Assembly: GCF_000156575.1 (NCBI RefSeq)
Contig: NZ_GG666045.1
Span: 184,761 to 248,760, forward strand
Source of the DNA: Anaerococcus lactolyticus ATCC 51172
GTDB lineage: Bacteria; Bacillota; Clostridia; Tissierellales; Peptoniphilaceae
Reading direction: 5' to 3'
DNA length: 64,000 nucleotides
Every line of letters begins with the position of its first letter. Position 1 is the first letter of the stretch. Shown in pieces: positions 45,583-55,427 of this stretch. The position numbers and the translations under genes are program-made. The notes below the pieces were generated by a model. The model ran no database searches. It saw only the letters and a list, made by a program, of their open reading frames with translations, and was not told where the DNA came from.

Positions 45583-46146
45583 ATGTTTGACAGATTTAAA
45601 GAATTCATTGGTATCGATGATAATTACGATGATTATGACGATGATCAGATGTATTATGATGATGTAGAAGCTAAGGAAGAAAAAAGACCGAGAACAACTT
45701 ATAGTGATTTATTGGATGATGGTAAGGATAGCACTTATGCTACAGACTCATTTAAATCAAGCAAAACAAGTTTTTCTGATGATTATTCTTTTAATAATTC
45801 CTATAAATCAGATGATACCGAAGATAAGGTTGTAAGTATTAATAGTAGCAGTTTTTCTAGGAGTAGTAATATGAGAATATCAATACAAGAGCCTTTAGAC
45901 TATGATAATGATGGTCCAGTGGTTATAGAAGAAATCCTTAAGAACAGAGTGGTAGTTTTAAATTTAGAAATGGTTGACAATGATCTAAGAATGAGAATAT
46001 TTGACTTTGTTAGTGGAGCAGTATATGCCCTTAAGGGTAACATGAAAAAAGTTACTAAAGGAATTTTTGTTATAACTCCAAATGGGGTCGAGATTGATTC
46101 TTTTGTGGCAGACCAAATTTCAGAAGGAAATTATAACCAACTATAG
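45583..46146 (+). CDS. sepF: Cell division protein SepF
   Basis: 187 residues. Binds FtsZ and membrane at the division site. An N-terminal amphipathic membrane anchor MFDRFKEFIG is followed by a long acidic, Ser/Asp-rich linker (about 12-95) and a C-terminal SepF domain (about 100-187) with VVVLNLEMVDNDLRMRIFDFVSGA. Start ATG 45583 is 8 nt after AAAGGA; 45574 is rejected as too close. The linker is highly charged and unusually Asp-rich. ylmH and lspA follow. Confidence 0.92.
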   Translation: MFDRFKEFIGIDDNYDDYDDDQMYYDDVEAKEEKRPRTTYSDLLDDGKDSTYATDSFKSSKTSFSDDYSFNNSYKSDDTEDKVVSINSSSFSRSSNMRISIQEPLDYDNDGPVVIEEILKNRVVVLNLEMVDNDLRMRIFDFVSGAVYALKGNMKKVTKGIFVITPNGVEIDSFVADQISEGNYNQL

Positions 46147-46167
46147 ATCGATTAAATTCGATCTTTT
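46145..46167 (+). terminator. Terminator-like hairpin before ylmH
   Basis: A 7-bp stem AGATCGA / TCGATCT, 6-nt loop, then T-rich tract; overlaps the sepF stop and ends 9 nt before the ylmH ATG, which has no Shine-Dalgarno. Confidence 0.65.
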
Positions 46168-46173
46168 GTTTTT

Positions 46174-46941
46174 ATGGCGTTAGAATATAATTTAGATCAT
46201 ATAAGTGACAAACAGAAAAAAACAAATATAAGAAAGGCCTTATCTATTTTAGAAAAGGCTTTTTATAAGAGAATTGAAATTAAGAGCTTTTTCTTAGATC
46301 CTTTTGAGCAAAAAACAATTGCTGAAATTGCAAATAAGAATTCTATAAAGATATGTTTTTTGGGAGGGAATGTAGACGCTGAAAGAAAAATATTTGTTGC
46401 AAATTATTTCTATGAACCTCTATATGAGCCTAACTACATAAGTGTAATGGAATTTGAATCACAAGATATAAGTCATCCAGATGTCTTAGGCGCGCTTTTA
46501 AGTCTTGGTACTGATAGGAATGATATAGGGGATATTTCAATTTTAGATGGGAAAGTTGAATTTGCTATTAGTTTGGACCAAGCTGATTTTGTTGAATTTA
46601 ACTTAAGTAAAATTAAAAACGAAAGAATAACTTTGATTAAAAAAGAAGATGCCAAACTCGATTTAATTAAACCGAGCTATGAATCACATGATGGTTTTGT
46701 ATCGAGTTTAAGACTTGATAATTTACTTGGTTTAATTCTTTCAACTTCAAGAACCAGGGCTAAGGATATTGTAAAGGCGAGATTGGTTAAGGTAGATTAT
46801 CAAATTATTGAAGATCCTTCTATTCAAGTTGATGAAAATAGTCTTATATCTGTAAGAAGGTTTGGCAGGTTTATTTTTGATAAAATTGATGGTTTGAGCA
46901 AAAAGGGAAATTATCACATAAGTTATAGGAAAGTAAAATGA
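46174..46941 (+). CDS. ylmH: S4-domain RNA-binding protein YlmH
   Basis: 255 residues. The C-terminal S4 domain (about 178-245, SLRLDNLLGLILSTSRTRAKDIV) follows an RNA-binding-like N-terminal domain (FLDPFEQKTIAEI, SHPDVLGALLSLG). YlmH in Firmicutes neighbours sepF and has been linked to ribosome rescue by binding peptidyl-tRNA in the 50S subunit. It begins right after a hairpin and T tract with no ribosome binding site. lspA overlaps its stop by 4 nt. YggT and DivIVA of the usual sepF-ylmG-ylmH-divIVA run are absent. Confidence 0.87.
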   Translation: MALEYNLDHISDKQKKTNIRKALSILEKAFYKRIEIKSFFLDPFEQKTIAEIANKNSIKICFLGGNVDAERKIFVANYFYEPLYEPNYISVMEFESQDISHPDVLGALLSLGTDRNDIGDISILDGKVEFAISLDQADFVEFNLSKIKNERITLIKKEDAKLDLIKPSYESHDGFVSSLRLDNLLGLILSTSRTRAKDIVKARLVKVDYQIIEDPSIQVDENSLISVRRFGRFIFDKIDGLSKKGNYHISYRKVK

Positions 46942-47378
46942 TATATATTTTAATAATTGTTTTAGGGATTGTTTTAGACAGACTGAGTAAGTTATATGCT
47001 ATTAATAATTTTATAGAAAAGCCAATTAATACACCCTTTATAAATCTTACTTATTTAGAAAATAGGGGAGCGGCATTTGGAATTTTACAAGATAAAAGAA
47101 TTTTCTTTTTGATAATAACACTAGCTATAGTTCTTTATTTGATATATTATTTTTATAAGTCATATAAGAGCAATCCTGTAATATTAAATGTAAGTATAGC
47201 TATGATTATTTCAGGCGCTTTAGGTAATTTTTATGATAGATTTTTTAATGGTTTTGTAGTAGATTTTATTGAATTTTCATTTTTCACTTTCCCTGTTTTT
47301 AATATTGCAGACATTTTTGTGACTTTGGGGTGTGGCTTAATGATATTGTATATTGTTTTTATTCATGAAGATAAATAA
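46938..47378 (+). CDS. lspA: Lipoprotein signal peptidase
   Basis: 146 residues, four membrane helices. Cleaves the signal peptide of prolipoproteins before the lipidated Cys (such as the 26215 lipoprotein). Conserved NRGAAFGIL and the catalytic aspartates in DRFFNGFVVDFIEF and FNIADIFV. Overlaps ylmH by 4 nt and ung by 14 nt. Confidence 0.94.
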   Translation: MIYILIIVLGIVLDRLSKLYAINNFIEKPINTPFINLTYLENRGAAFGILQDKRIFFLIITLAIVLYLIYYFYKSYKSNPVILNVSIAMIISGALGNFYDRFFNGFVVDFIEFSFFTFPVFNIADIFVTLGCGLMILYIVFIHEDK

Positions 47379-48033
47379 TGACTGGGATCTTATTCTAAAA
47401 GAGGAATTCGAGAAAGAATATTTTAAAAAAATCGAAAGTTTTTTAGATAAGGCATATGAAGAAAAAAATATATATCCTCCAAGGGATGAAATTTTTAAAT
47501 CTTTAGAACTTTCATCATTTGAAGATACAAATGTTGTTATACTTGGGCAAGATCCATACTATAATCCTGGTCAGGCAGAAGGTCTTTCATTCTCTGTAAA
47601 GAAGGGAGTCAAACTCCCACCTTCTTTAAGAAATATTTATAAGGAAATGAACAATGACCTTGGGTTAGAACCAGCGAAAAATGGTACGCTAATTTCTTGG
47701 GCACGCCAAGGCGTACTTTTATTAAATGCAAGTCTTACTGTTGAGGAGAAGAAACCAAACTCTCATAAATCGATAGGTTGGCAGATTTTTACTGATAAGA
47801 TAATATCTCTATTGAATGAAAGAGAGAGACCCTTAGTTTTTATACTGTGGGGTAATTTTGCAAGGTCAAAAAAAGCCTTGATTACAAATTCAAGGCATTT
47901 GATTCTAGAATCTGCACATCCATCTCCACTTTCAGCACGAAATGGATTTTTGGGTTCTAAACCTTTTTCTAAAACGAATGAATTTTTAAAGAAAAACAAT
48001 TTAAAAGTAATAGATTGGGAAATAGAGGATTAG
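47365..48033 (+). CDS. ung: Uracil-DNA glycosylase (family 1)
   Basis: 222 residues. Excises uracil from DNA. Catalytic GQDPYYNPGQAEGLSFSV, LLLNASLTV and HPSPLSARNGF complete the active site. Start ATG 47365 sits inside lspA (14-nt overlap) with no ribosome binding site, so translation is coupled to lspA; TTG 47353 is rejected. It ends tail to tail with the minus-strand nuclease gene by a 4-nt overlap. Confidence 0.95.
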   Translation: MKINNDWDLILKEEFEKEYFKKIESFLDKAYEEKNIYPPRDEIFKSLELSSFEDTNVVILGQDPYYNPGQAEGLSFSVKKGVKLPPSLRNIYKEMNNDLGLEPAKNGTLISWARQGVLLLNASLTVEEKKPNSHKSIGWQIFTDKIISLLNERERPLVFILWGNFARSKKALITNSRHLILESAHPSPLSARNGFLGSKPFSKTNEFLKKNNLKVIDWEIED

Positions 48034-48938
48034 TAATGATTCTCTATTATATTTTTGCATAGATTTAATAAGTTCTTATAGTTATAAATTCTATCTTCTC
48101 TAATTATTAATAATTTATCGTTAACCTCGATGTTAGATTCATTTTTTAAATCAAAATGATTTATAGTTACAAATCCATTTATATCTCTATTAAAACTACC
48201 ATATAAAACGTGTATATTAAGCTTGATGGTGGTATCTTTGATGCTTATTTGATAATTATTTTCTGCAACAAATAAGTCCTCTAATTTTTTTTCTGACTCA
48301 AATTCAAAGTTTCCTATATCCTTATTAATGTTAGCCTTGCATATCCAAAACTTACCGATTTTGCTATCGATACTTAATTTATTTATATAGAAATTTTCGA
48401 TATCAGAAAGCGCTTCTGTTGCTATTAAGTCATTTTCATTGTGTTTAAGAATAGGATAAGGCTTATCTCTTGTGAGTATATCTTCTGACAGCTTGCTAAT
48501 TGCTTTATATCTACTAGGATCATTTCGCTCAATTCCAATAAATTTTTCTATAGCTACAAGCTTCATAGAGTCATATGAAAAAAATTTTGAATGCCATTTT
48601 ATAATTTTATAAATATCTTGGCTGGATTCTGGAAATACCGGAAAGAGTTTATGTGAGATGAGCCTAGAATTTAAGAATGGTATGTCAAAGGTATCACCAT
48701 TAAAAGTGATTATTTTTTTATTTTTTATCTCCCTAAGATATATATTTAACAACTTAATTTCTTCAGAATCATCTTGCGCAAAGTGTTGAAAAATATAAGC
48801 GCTATCATTTTCTATTTTTACAAGTCCTAAAAGAACTAACTTGTCATTTCTAAAATCAAGTCCTGTAGTTTCTATATCTAAGACAAGTTCATCTTTATTT
48901 AATTTTTTGCCATTAATTCTTATTTTTTTACTAATCAT
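48030..48938 (-). CDS. YprB-like DEDD exonuclease (RNase H fold)
   Basis: 302 residues. Conserved 3'-5' exonuclease motifs: Exo I VLDIETTGL (DxE), Exo II FNGDTFDIPFL (D), with later HNENDLIATEAL (D, YprB-type Exo III). The YprB/YtcF-like domain is often paired with a helicase; here only the nuclease is present. The minus-strand TATAAT 6 nt before the ATG suggests a leaderless or near-leaderless mRNA. Substrate unknown. Antiparallel to ung and divergent from nifS. Confidence 0.8.
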   Translation of the reverse strand: MISKKIRINGKKLNKDELVLDIETTGLDFRNDKLVLLGLVKIENDSAYIFQHFAQDDSEEIKLLNIYLREIKNKKIITFNGDTFDIPFLNSRLISHKLFPVFPESSQDIYKIIKWHSKFFSYDSMKLVAIEKFIGIERNDPSRYKAISKLSEDILTRDKPYPILKHNENDLIATEALSDIENFYINKLSIDSKIGKFWICKANINKDIGNFEFESEKKLEDLFVAENNYQISIKDTTIKLNIHVLYGSFNRDINGFVTINHFDLKNESNIEVNDKLLIIREDRIYNYKNLLNLCKNIIENHY

Positions 48939-48944
48939 ATACTC

Positions 48945-48950
48945 ATTATA
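48945..48950 (-). promoter_or_regulatory. -10 box immediately before YprB-like gene
   Basis: TATAAT on the minus strand at 48945-48950, ending 6 nt before the start codon, so transcription would begin at about the A of the ATG. No strong -35 is seen at 17 nt (TGATTA). Confidence 0.35.
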
Positions 48951-48990
48951 CTGTTATTAACTTTAAATAATCATTATTGGTTGAGCTTTC

Positions 48991-49018
48991 TTGTAATATC
49001 TTTAAGCTCTAATATAAT
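48991..49018 (+). promoter_or_regulatory. Promoter of nifS-thiI
   Basis: TTGTAA (48991-48996), 16-nt spacer, TATAAT (49013-49018), with GAGGTG before the gene start. Confidence 0.6.
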
Positions 49019-49038
49019 GATATAATTGAGGTGTACAT

Positions 49039-50148
49039 ATGATATATTTAGATAATGCTGCTACAACAAAAATGTATGATGAAGCACTTAAAGCCTATGT
49101 AGATGTTTGTAAAAATTATTTTGCAAACCCTAGTGCTCTTCATAGCTTTGGGATGGAAGCAGAAAATTTGATAAAAGATACAAAAAAATACATTGGTAAA
49201 TTGATATCTTCTAACGAATCTGAAATATTTTTCACAAAATCAGCGACTGAGTCAAATAATATAGCTATAAAATCCTTTGAAGGAGTTGCTCTCACAAGTA
49301 AAATTGAGCATTCTTCGGTTTTTAATGCTTTTAAACATGCAAATTTCGATGAGATAAGGTATGTAAATAATGATAAGTATGGGTTTTTAAACGAAGAGGA
49401 TTTGAAAAATAAATTAGATGATAAAGTCACTTTTGTTTCTTTTATATATGTAAATAATGAAATTGGTACAATCCAAGATATAAAAAATATTTCAAAAATC
49501 ATTAAAGATTATAATAAAGATATAGTGATTCATATTGACGCGACTCAGGCTATGGGGAAAATTCCTTGTGATGTTAATGAGTTAGGTATAGATATAATGA
49601 GTTTTTCTGCTCACAAATTTCATGGACCTAAACAGCTTGGTGGACTTTATATAAGAAAAAATGCCCAAGGGAAAATAAGACCACTCTTAGATGGGGGTTA
49701 TCAAGAGATAATTTCTTCAGGGACCAATAATCCACCAGCTATATATGCTTGCGGCATCGCCTTAAAAAAACAGGTCGAATCTAATGAGTATGAATATATT
49801 AAAGAGCTTAACCATTATCTAAGAACATTAATCGAGGATAATATTTATGATACCTATATAATATCACCTTTAAATAATTCATCACCTTATATCTTAGATG
49901 TGGCATTTGCTAATATTAAGTCAGAAGTTCTTCTACATATGCTCGAAGAAGAAGAAATTTATGTATCAAGTGGTTCTGCTTGTTCCAAAGGTGATTATAG
50001 CAGAATTTTAAGTGCCTTAGGTATTGAAAAGAAATATATGGATGGTGCAATTAGGTTTTCTTTTTCTAACGAAATAACTAAGGAAGATTTAGATTGTACT
50101 TTAAAAGTTTTGAAATCAAGTATAGATATGATAAGGATGGTTATATAA
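49039..50148 (+). CDS. Cysteine desulfurase (IscS/NifS family), partner of ThiI
   Basis: 369 residues. PLP enzyme that takes sulfur from cysteine. N-terminal YLDNAATTKM, PLP lysine in SFSAHKFHGPKQLGGLY, catalytic loop Cys in SSGSACSKGDYSR, and HIDATQAMGK. It lacks any neighbouring iscU or mnmA; instead thiI starts at its stop (TAATG overlap), so it likely supplies sulfur for 4-thiouridine in tRNA, as NifZ does in B. subtilis. Confidence 0.9.
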   Translation: MIYLDNAATTKMYDEALKAYVDVCKNYFANPSALHSFGMEAENLIKDTKKYIGKLISSNESEIFFTKSATESNNIAIKSFEGVALTSKIEHSSVFNAFKHANFDEIRYVNNDKYGFLNEEDLKNKLDDKVTFVSFIYVNNEIGTIQDIKNISKIIKDYNKDIVIHIDATQAMGKIPCDVNELGIDIMSFSAHKFHGPKQLGGLYIRKNAQGKIRPLLDGGYQEIISSGTNNPPAIYACGIALKKQVESNEYEYIKELNHYLRTLIEDNIYDTYIISPLNNSSPYILDVAFANIKSEVLLHMLEEEEIYVSSGSACSKGDYSRILSALGIEKKYMDGAIRFSFSNEITKEDLDCTLKVLKSSIDMIRMVI

Positions 50149-51311
50149 TGGAATGGATGTTATCGGTTAGCTTTGGAGAGATTTTTCTAAAGGGTAAAAA
50201 TAGGCATATTTTTTATAAAACTGCCATTGATAATATAAAAAGAAACATAAGAGATATCCCTTACGAGGATATGTATTCAGAATCTTCAAAGCTTTATATT
50301 AAGGCTGATAAAAAAGATTTTGACAAATTAAAAAACAATATTCTTAAAGTCTTTGGAATCTCATATGTTTCTTATGTAATCAAAACAAGCAAAAACCTCG
50401 ATGATATTTACAAGGCATGTAAACTTGATCTTGAGGAATATTTTACTGGAAAGAACTATACGTTCAAAGTTGATTGTAAGAGGACTGACAAGGCATTCGA
50501 ATTTAAGTCACCTGAGCTTTCTGCCAAGATTGGTGGATTTATTCTTAGAGATTTCCCTAACCTTAAGGTGAATGTCCATAATCCAGATTTTAGAGTGTTT
50601 ATTGATGTTAAAGATAATGTTTATGTCTATTCTAAGAGATTTAAAGGATTAGGAGGCCTTCCAATCGGATCATCTGGAAAGGGACTTCTACTTTTATCTG
50701 GTGGTATTGATTCACCTGTAGCAGGATTTATGGTTGCAAAAAGAGGAATGAAGATAGATTGCTTACACTTTCATTCATACCCTTTTACATCCAAAAGAGC
50801 CTTACAAAAAGCGATAGACCTTGCTGAAATTATGTCTGCTTATACTGGAAAAATGAGAGTTTACTCAGTCAATCTTGCTAATATATATAAAGCAATAAAT
50901 CAAAATTGTGAAAGAAGAGAAACAACAATTTTATCTCGTCGATTTATGATGAGAATAGCTAATAAAATTTCAGAAGCTAATGGCTATCAAGCATTAATAA
51001 CAGGAGAATCACTAGGTCAAGTTGCAAGTCAAACAATAGAATCAGTTGCAGTTATAAATGATTCGTCAGATTTACCAATCTTAAGACCACTTATAGCGAT
51101 GGATAAAAAAGATATCATCGATATTTCATTGAAGATAGGTTCATATGATAAATCTATAGAACCTTATGATGACTGTTGTTCAATTTTTGCACCTGATAGT
51201 CCAGTGACAAAACCAAAATTAAATTTTATAAAAATGAGTGAAGAAAATCTAGATATTGATGCCTTAGAAGATGAAGCAATAAAGAATATGGAAATTATTG
51301 ATATTGCTTGA
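50148..51311 (+). CDS. thiI: tRNA 4-thiouridine synthetase ThiI
   Basis: 387 residues. N-terminal THUMP RNA-binding domain (about 55-165), PP-loop ATPase SGGIDSPVAGFM, and VDCLHFHSYP-like region. The rhodanese domain found in some ThiI proteins is missing, which is usual for Firmicutes. Start 50148, overlapping the desulfurase stop by 1 nt; an earlier ATG at 50094 is inside it. The rplU promoter lies at its stop codon. Confidence 0.95.
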   Translation: MEWMLSVSFGEIFLKGKNRHIFYKTAIDNIKRNIRDIPYEDMYSESSKLYIKADKKDFDKLKNNILKVFGISYVSYVIKTSKNLDDIYKACKLDLEEYFTGKNYTFKVDCKRTDKAFEFKSPELSAKIGGFILRDFPNLKVNVHNPDFRVFIDVKDNVYVYSKRFKGLGGLPIGSSGKGLLLLSGGIDSPVAGFMVAKRGMKIDCLHFHSYPFTSKRALQKAIDLAEIMSAYTGKMRVYSVNLANIYKAINQNCERRETTILSRRFMMRIANKISEANGYQALITGESLGQVASQTIESVAVINDSSDLPILRPLIAMDKKDIIDISLKIGSYDKSIEPYDDCCSIFAPDSPVTKPKLNFIKMSEENLDIDALEDEAIKNMEIIDIA

Positions 51312-51336
51312 CAAAATAATAATACAGAAGTAATAT
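51308..51336 (+). promoter_or_regulatory. Strong promoter of rplU-prp-rpmA
   Basis: TTGACA (51308-51313), 17-nt spacer, TAATAT (51331-51336). The -35 overlaps the thiI stop codon. Confidence 0.8.
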
Positions 51337-51338
51337 GT

Positions 51339-51409
51339 ATCAGTAGACCGCTCAGTTAGGGTTCTGATCCCCGAATGCTGGCGAGAATATTATAAATAGG
51401 AGGCTTTCC
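51339..51409 (+). promoter_or_regulatory. L21-type ribosomal protein leader
   Basis: The 5' untranslated region can fold ATCAG (51339-51343) with CTGAT (51364-51368) and ACC with GGT inside, or alternatively CGCTCAG (51349-51355) with CTGGCG (51378-51383, bulged T). Firmicutes L21 operons carry a conserved leader thought to bind a ribosomal protein for feedback control. Family membership not verified. Confidence 0.55.
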
Positions 51410-51721
51410 ATGTACGCAATTATTAAGACAGGTGGAAAACAATACAAAGTATCAGAAGGTGACTTAGTAAGAGTTGAAAAACTTGCTTACGAAGTTGGTG
51501 AGACTGTAGATTTTGATCAAGTACTATTAGTATCTAATAACGGAGACCTTAAAGTTGGTGCTCCATTAGTTGAAGGTGCAAAGGTAACAGCAACAGTAGA
51601 AGATCAAAATAAAGATAAGAAGATTGTGGTTTATAAATATAAACCTAAAAAACAATATAGAAAAAAACACGGCCACAGACAACCTTATACTTTAGTAAAA
51701 ATTAATAGCATAAGTCTTTAA
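51410..51721 (+). CDS. rplU: Large ribosomal subunit protein bL21
   Basis: 103 residues. [18 protein letters not shown] is the L21 start; the C-terminal [11 protein letters not shown] matches. AGGAGG is 6 nt before the ATG. Followed by the L27-processing protease with a 1-nt overlap. Confidence 0.97.
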   Translation: MYAIIKTGGKQYKVSEGDLVRVEKLAYEVGETVDFDQVLLVSNNGDLKVGAPLVEGAKVTATVEDQNKDKKIVVYKYKPKKQYRKKHGHRQPYTLVKINSISL

Positions 51722-52038
51722 TGATTAATATTAATTTATTAATCAATAAAAAAGACGAAATAGTAGGTTTTGAAATTGAAGGTCACGCCAATTACGATGA
51801 GTATGGTAAAGACCTTGTATGTTCAGCTGTCACTATACTTGCCTATAGCTGTGTTAATAGTCTTGACAAATATGCTGATGACGTTAATTTTTCAGATAAT
51901 GAAATAATAATGACTGTTTCTATTAGTAGTCCTAATAGGGATACAGATGTCATTTTTGATTATTTTAAGACAGGTATTGAAACACTTTTGGGTAATTATG
52001 GCAGCTACGTTAAATTAAATTATAAGGAGAAAATATGA
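51721..52038 (+). CDS. prp: Ribosomal-processing cysteine protease Prp
   Basis: 105 residues. Cleaves the N-terminal extension of L27 in Firmicutes and relatives. Catalytic His in [10 protein letters not shown] and Cys in [12 protein letters not shown]. Lies between rplU and rpmA, overlapping both by 1-4 nt, the diagnostic context. Confidence 0.95.
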   Translation: MININLLINKKDEIVGFEIEGHANYDEYGKDLVCSAVTILAYSCVNSLDKYADDVNFSDNEIIMTVSISSPNRDTDVIFDYFKTGIETLLGNYGSYVKLNYKEKI

Positions 52039-52316
52039 TATTAAATATTAATTTACAAAGATTTTCAAGTAAAAAGGGAGTTTCTTCATCTAAGAACGGT
52101 AGAGACTCAAGAGCTAAAAGACTTGGTGTAAAAAGAGCTGATGGTCAATTTGTAAATGCTGGAACAATCATTGTTAGACAAAGAGGAACAAAAATTCACC
52201 CAGGTAACAATGTAAAAAGAGGTTCTGATGATACTCTTTATGCTTCTTGCGAAGGCGTTGTAAAATTTGAAAGAAAAGGCAAAAGCAGAAAACAAGTCTC
52301 TGTTTATGCACAATAA
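52035..52316 (+). CDS. rpmA: Large ribosomal subunit protein bL27 with Prp-cleavable extension
   Basis: 93 residues. The precursor begins [10 protein letters not shown] before [15 protein letters not shown]. Prp is known to cut L27 within a LxLQFF/ASKKG-like site; here the residue before the last Phe is Arg (NLQRF) and the following residues are SS rather than AS or AH. The mature N terminus would reach the peptidyl-transferase centre. Overlaps prp by 4 nt; a strong terminator follows. Confidence 0.96.
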   Translation: MILNINLQRFSSKKGVSSSKNGRDSRAKRLGVKRADGQFVNAGTIIVRQRGTKIHPGNNVKRGSDDTLYASCEGVVKFERKGKSRKQVSVYAQ

Positions 52317-52331
52317 TTGATAAAAAATTAA

Positions 52332-53651
<1,320 letters not shown>

Positions 53652-53659
53652 GAGGAAAT

Positions 53660-53944
53660 ATGTTAACAGGTAAACAAAGAGCTATGTTGAAACAGGAGGC
53701 TCATGATTTTAAGCCAATAATAAATATTGGAAAATTTTCAATATCTGATCAACTACTAGATGCAATTGATGAAGCTCTTGAAGCGAGAGAATTGATTAAG
53801 ATTAAAATTTTAAACAACAACCTTGATGATGCTGATTATATCATTGATACTATAGTTGAAAAATTAAACTGTGAATTTATTTCGCACATCGGTTCAATTT
53901 TCACTATATATAGAAAAAACGACACAAATATTTATAATTTATAA
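53660..53944 (+). CDS. yhbY: YhbY/CRM-domain RNA-binding protein
   Basis: 94 residues. CRM fold: MLTGKQRAMLKQEAHDF at the start and the loop KPIINIGK, as in YhbY/YqeI, which associates with pre-50S. AGGAGG precedes the ATG. Shares a base with nadD. Confidence 0.92.
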   Translation: MLTGKQRAMLKQEAHDFKPIINIGKFSISDQLLDAIDEALEARELIKIKILNNNLDDADYIIDTIVEKLNCEFISHIGSIFTIYRKNDTNIYNL

Positions 53945-54540
53945 TGAGAATAGGTCTTTATGGTGGGACTTTTGATCCAATTCATCTTGGTCATTTAATT
54001 GTGATAGAAAATGCGATTAATCAGATGGATTTAGACAGGGTAATAATTTTACCAAGCTCGAACCCACCTCATAAAAAAAATATAAACAAGACAAAAGCTG
54101 ACTTGAGGGTAGAAATGGTCTATGAGGCTATCAAGGATAATCCAAAAATAATCCTATCTACTTATGAGTCATCAAACGATGAAGTTAGATACACCCATGA
54201 AACACTAGACTACTTTACGAGTCATTTAAGTAATCATGAAATTTTTTATATCATGGGTGAAGATTCCTTCATGACTATAGATTCTTGGAGAAATTATGAA
54301 AAAATATTAGGCTATAACATTATTGTATTCGCAAGGGATGGAATAGAAGAGGATAGCAAGCTAGTAAAAAAAGTAAATAAAATTCGTAAAGCTAATCCAA
54401 ACATATACCTAATAAATATTCTAAATGTTAATATTTCTTCAACCTTAATTAGGACCTTAGTAAAAGAAGATAAAAGTATAAAATATTTAGTAAGAGATGA
54501 AGCTGATTATATAGTTAAAAATAGGCATTTATATGAATGA
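53944..54540 (+). CDS. nadD: Nicotinate-nucleotide adenylyltransferase
   Basis: 198 residues. Adenylates nicotinate mononucleotide in NAD synthesis. LYGGTFDPIHLGHLI is the nucleotidyltransferase HxGH motif; ISSTLIR is the C-terminal signature. Overlaps yhbY by 1 nt and yqeK by 8 nt. Together with nadK at 8.9 kb it covers late NAD(P) synthesis. Confidence 0.96.
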   Translation: MRIGLYGGTFDPIHLGHLIVIENAINQMDLDRVIILPSSNPPHKKNINKTKADLRVEMVYEAIKDNPKIILSTYESSNDEVRYTHETLDYFTSHLSNHEIFYIMGEDSFMTIDSWRNYEKILGYNIIVFARDGIEEDSKLVKKVNKIRKANPNIYLINILNVNISSTLIRTLVKEDKSIKYLVRDEADYIVKNRHLYE

Positions 54541-55117
54541 TTTAACAAAAATATATGAAAAATTAAAACACGATATTGGAGAAAAAAGATTTGAACACAG
54601 TTTAAGAGTAGCTAAAACTGCAGAAAAAATGGCAGGTAAGTTCGGTGTAGACCCTAAAAAAGCATTTATGTCTGGTCTTGTCCATGACTGCGCTAAATAC
54701 AATGAAGAATCTTATATAAAAAAATTCAATATCGACCGGGCTGCTTATCCAGTAAGTTCAATAAAAGATCCTGTCCTCCATGCATTTTTAGGAGCAGAAG
54801 TAGCAAAAAAAGTGTATAATATATATGATGAGGATATATTAAATGCTATTAAATACCACACAACTGGTAGGGAAGCTATGAGTGATTTAGAAAAGATTAT
54901 TTTTATAGCTGATGCAATAGAACCGGGACGTGAATTTGAAGGTATTGAAAATATTAGAGAGGTTGCTTATAACAACCTTGACGATGCTTTACTTTTATTA
55001 TTAGATAGCAATATTGTTTTTTTAATAAATAAAAAAGCTTTGATAAATCCTCTTAGCTTTGAAGCTAGAAACTACTTGATTGAGGAGAAAAATGGAAAAA
55101 TTAGATGTAATAGTTAA
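54533..55117 (+). CDS. yqeK: YqeK-type HD phosphohydrolase (Ap4A hydrolase)
   Basis: 194 residues. HD domain: EHSLRVAKTA, LVHDCAKYN (HD pair), LHAFLGAEVA, YHTTGREAMSD. YqeK proteins hydrolyse diadenosine tetraphosphate symmetrically. Overlaps nadD by 8 nt and rsfS by 26 nt. Confidence 0.92.
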   Translation: MNDLTKIYEKLKHDIGEKRFEHSLRVAKTAEKMAGKFGVDPKKAFMSGLVHDCAKYNEESYIKKFNIDRAAYPVSSIKDPVLHAFLGAEVAKKVYNIYDEDILNAIKYHTTGREAMSDLEKIIFIADAIEPGREFEGIENIREVAYNNLDDALLLLLDSNIVFLINKKALINPLSFEARNYLIEEKNGKIRCNS

Positions 55118-55400
55118 AACATTAGAAGATAAATTAGCGGATGATATAAATGTCATTAAACTTGAAGATTCATCTGTAGCAGATTATTTCATTGTTGCCA
55201 CAGGTAATTCTATTAATCAAACACGAGCCTTAGCTGACTACATAGAAGATGATTTGCACAAAGAAGGTTATGATATTAAATCTAAAGAAGGCTTTAGAGA
55301 GGGAGAATGGATTTTAATTGATGCAGGAGACATCATTGTCCATATCTTTACTCAAAAACAAAGAGAATTTTACGATTTAGATAATCTGTGGGAAAATTAA
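55092..55400 (+). CDS. rsfS: Ribosomal silencing factor RsfS
   Basis: 102 residues. Binds L14 and blocks subunit joining during starvation. DYFIVATGNS, EGDWILIDAGDIIVHIF-like sequence and the C-terminal DLDNLW mark the family. The start is ATG 55092 after GAGGAG inside yqeK; TTG 55080 is rejected. Confidence 0.94.
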   Translation: MEKLDVIVKTLEDKLADDINVIKLEDSSVADYFIVATGNSINQTRALADYIEDDLHKEGYDIKSKEGFREGEWILIDAGDIIVHIFTQKQREFYDLDNLWEN

Positions 55401-55427
55401 TTTCTCATACCTTTTATAGGAGATGAT

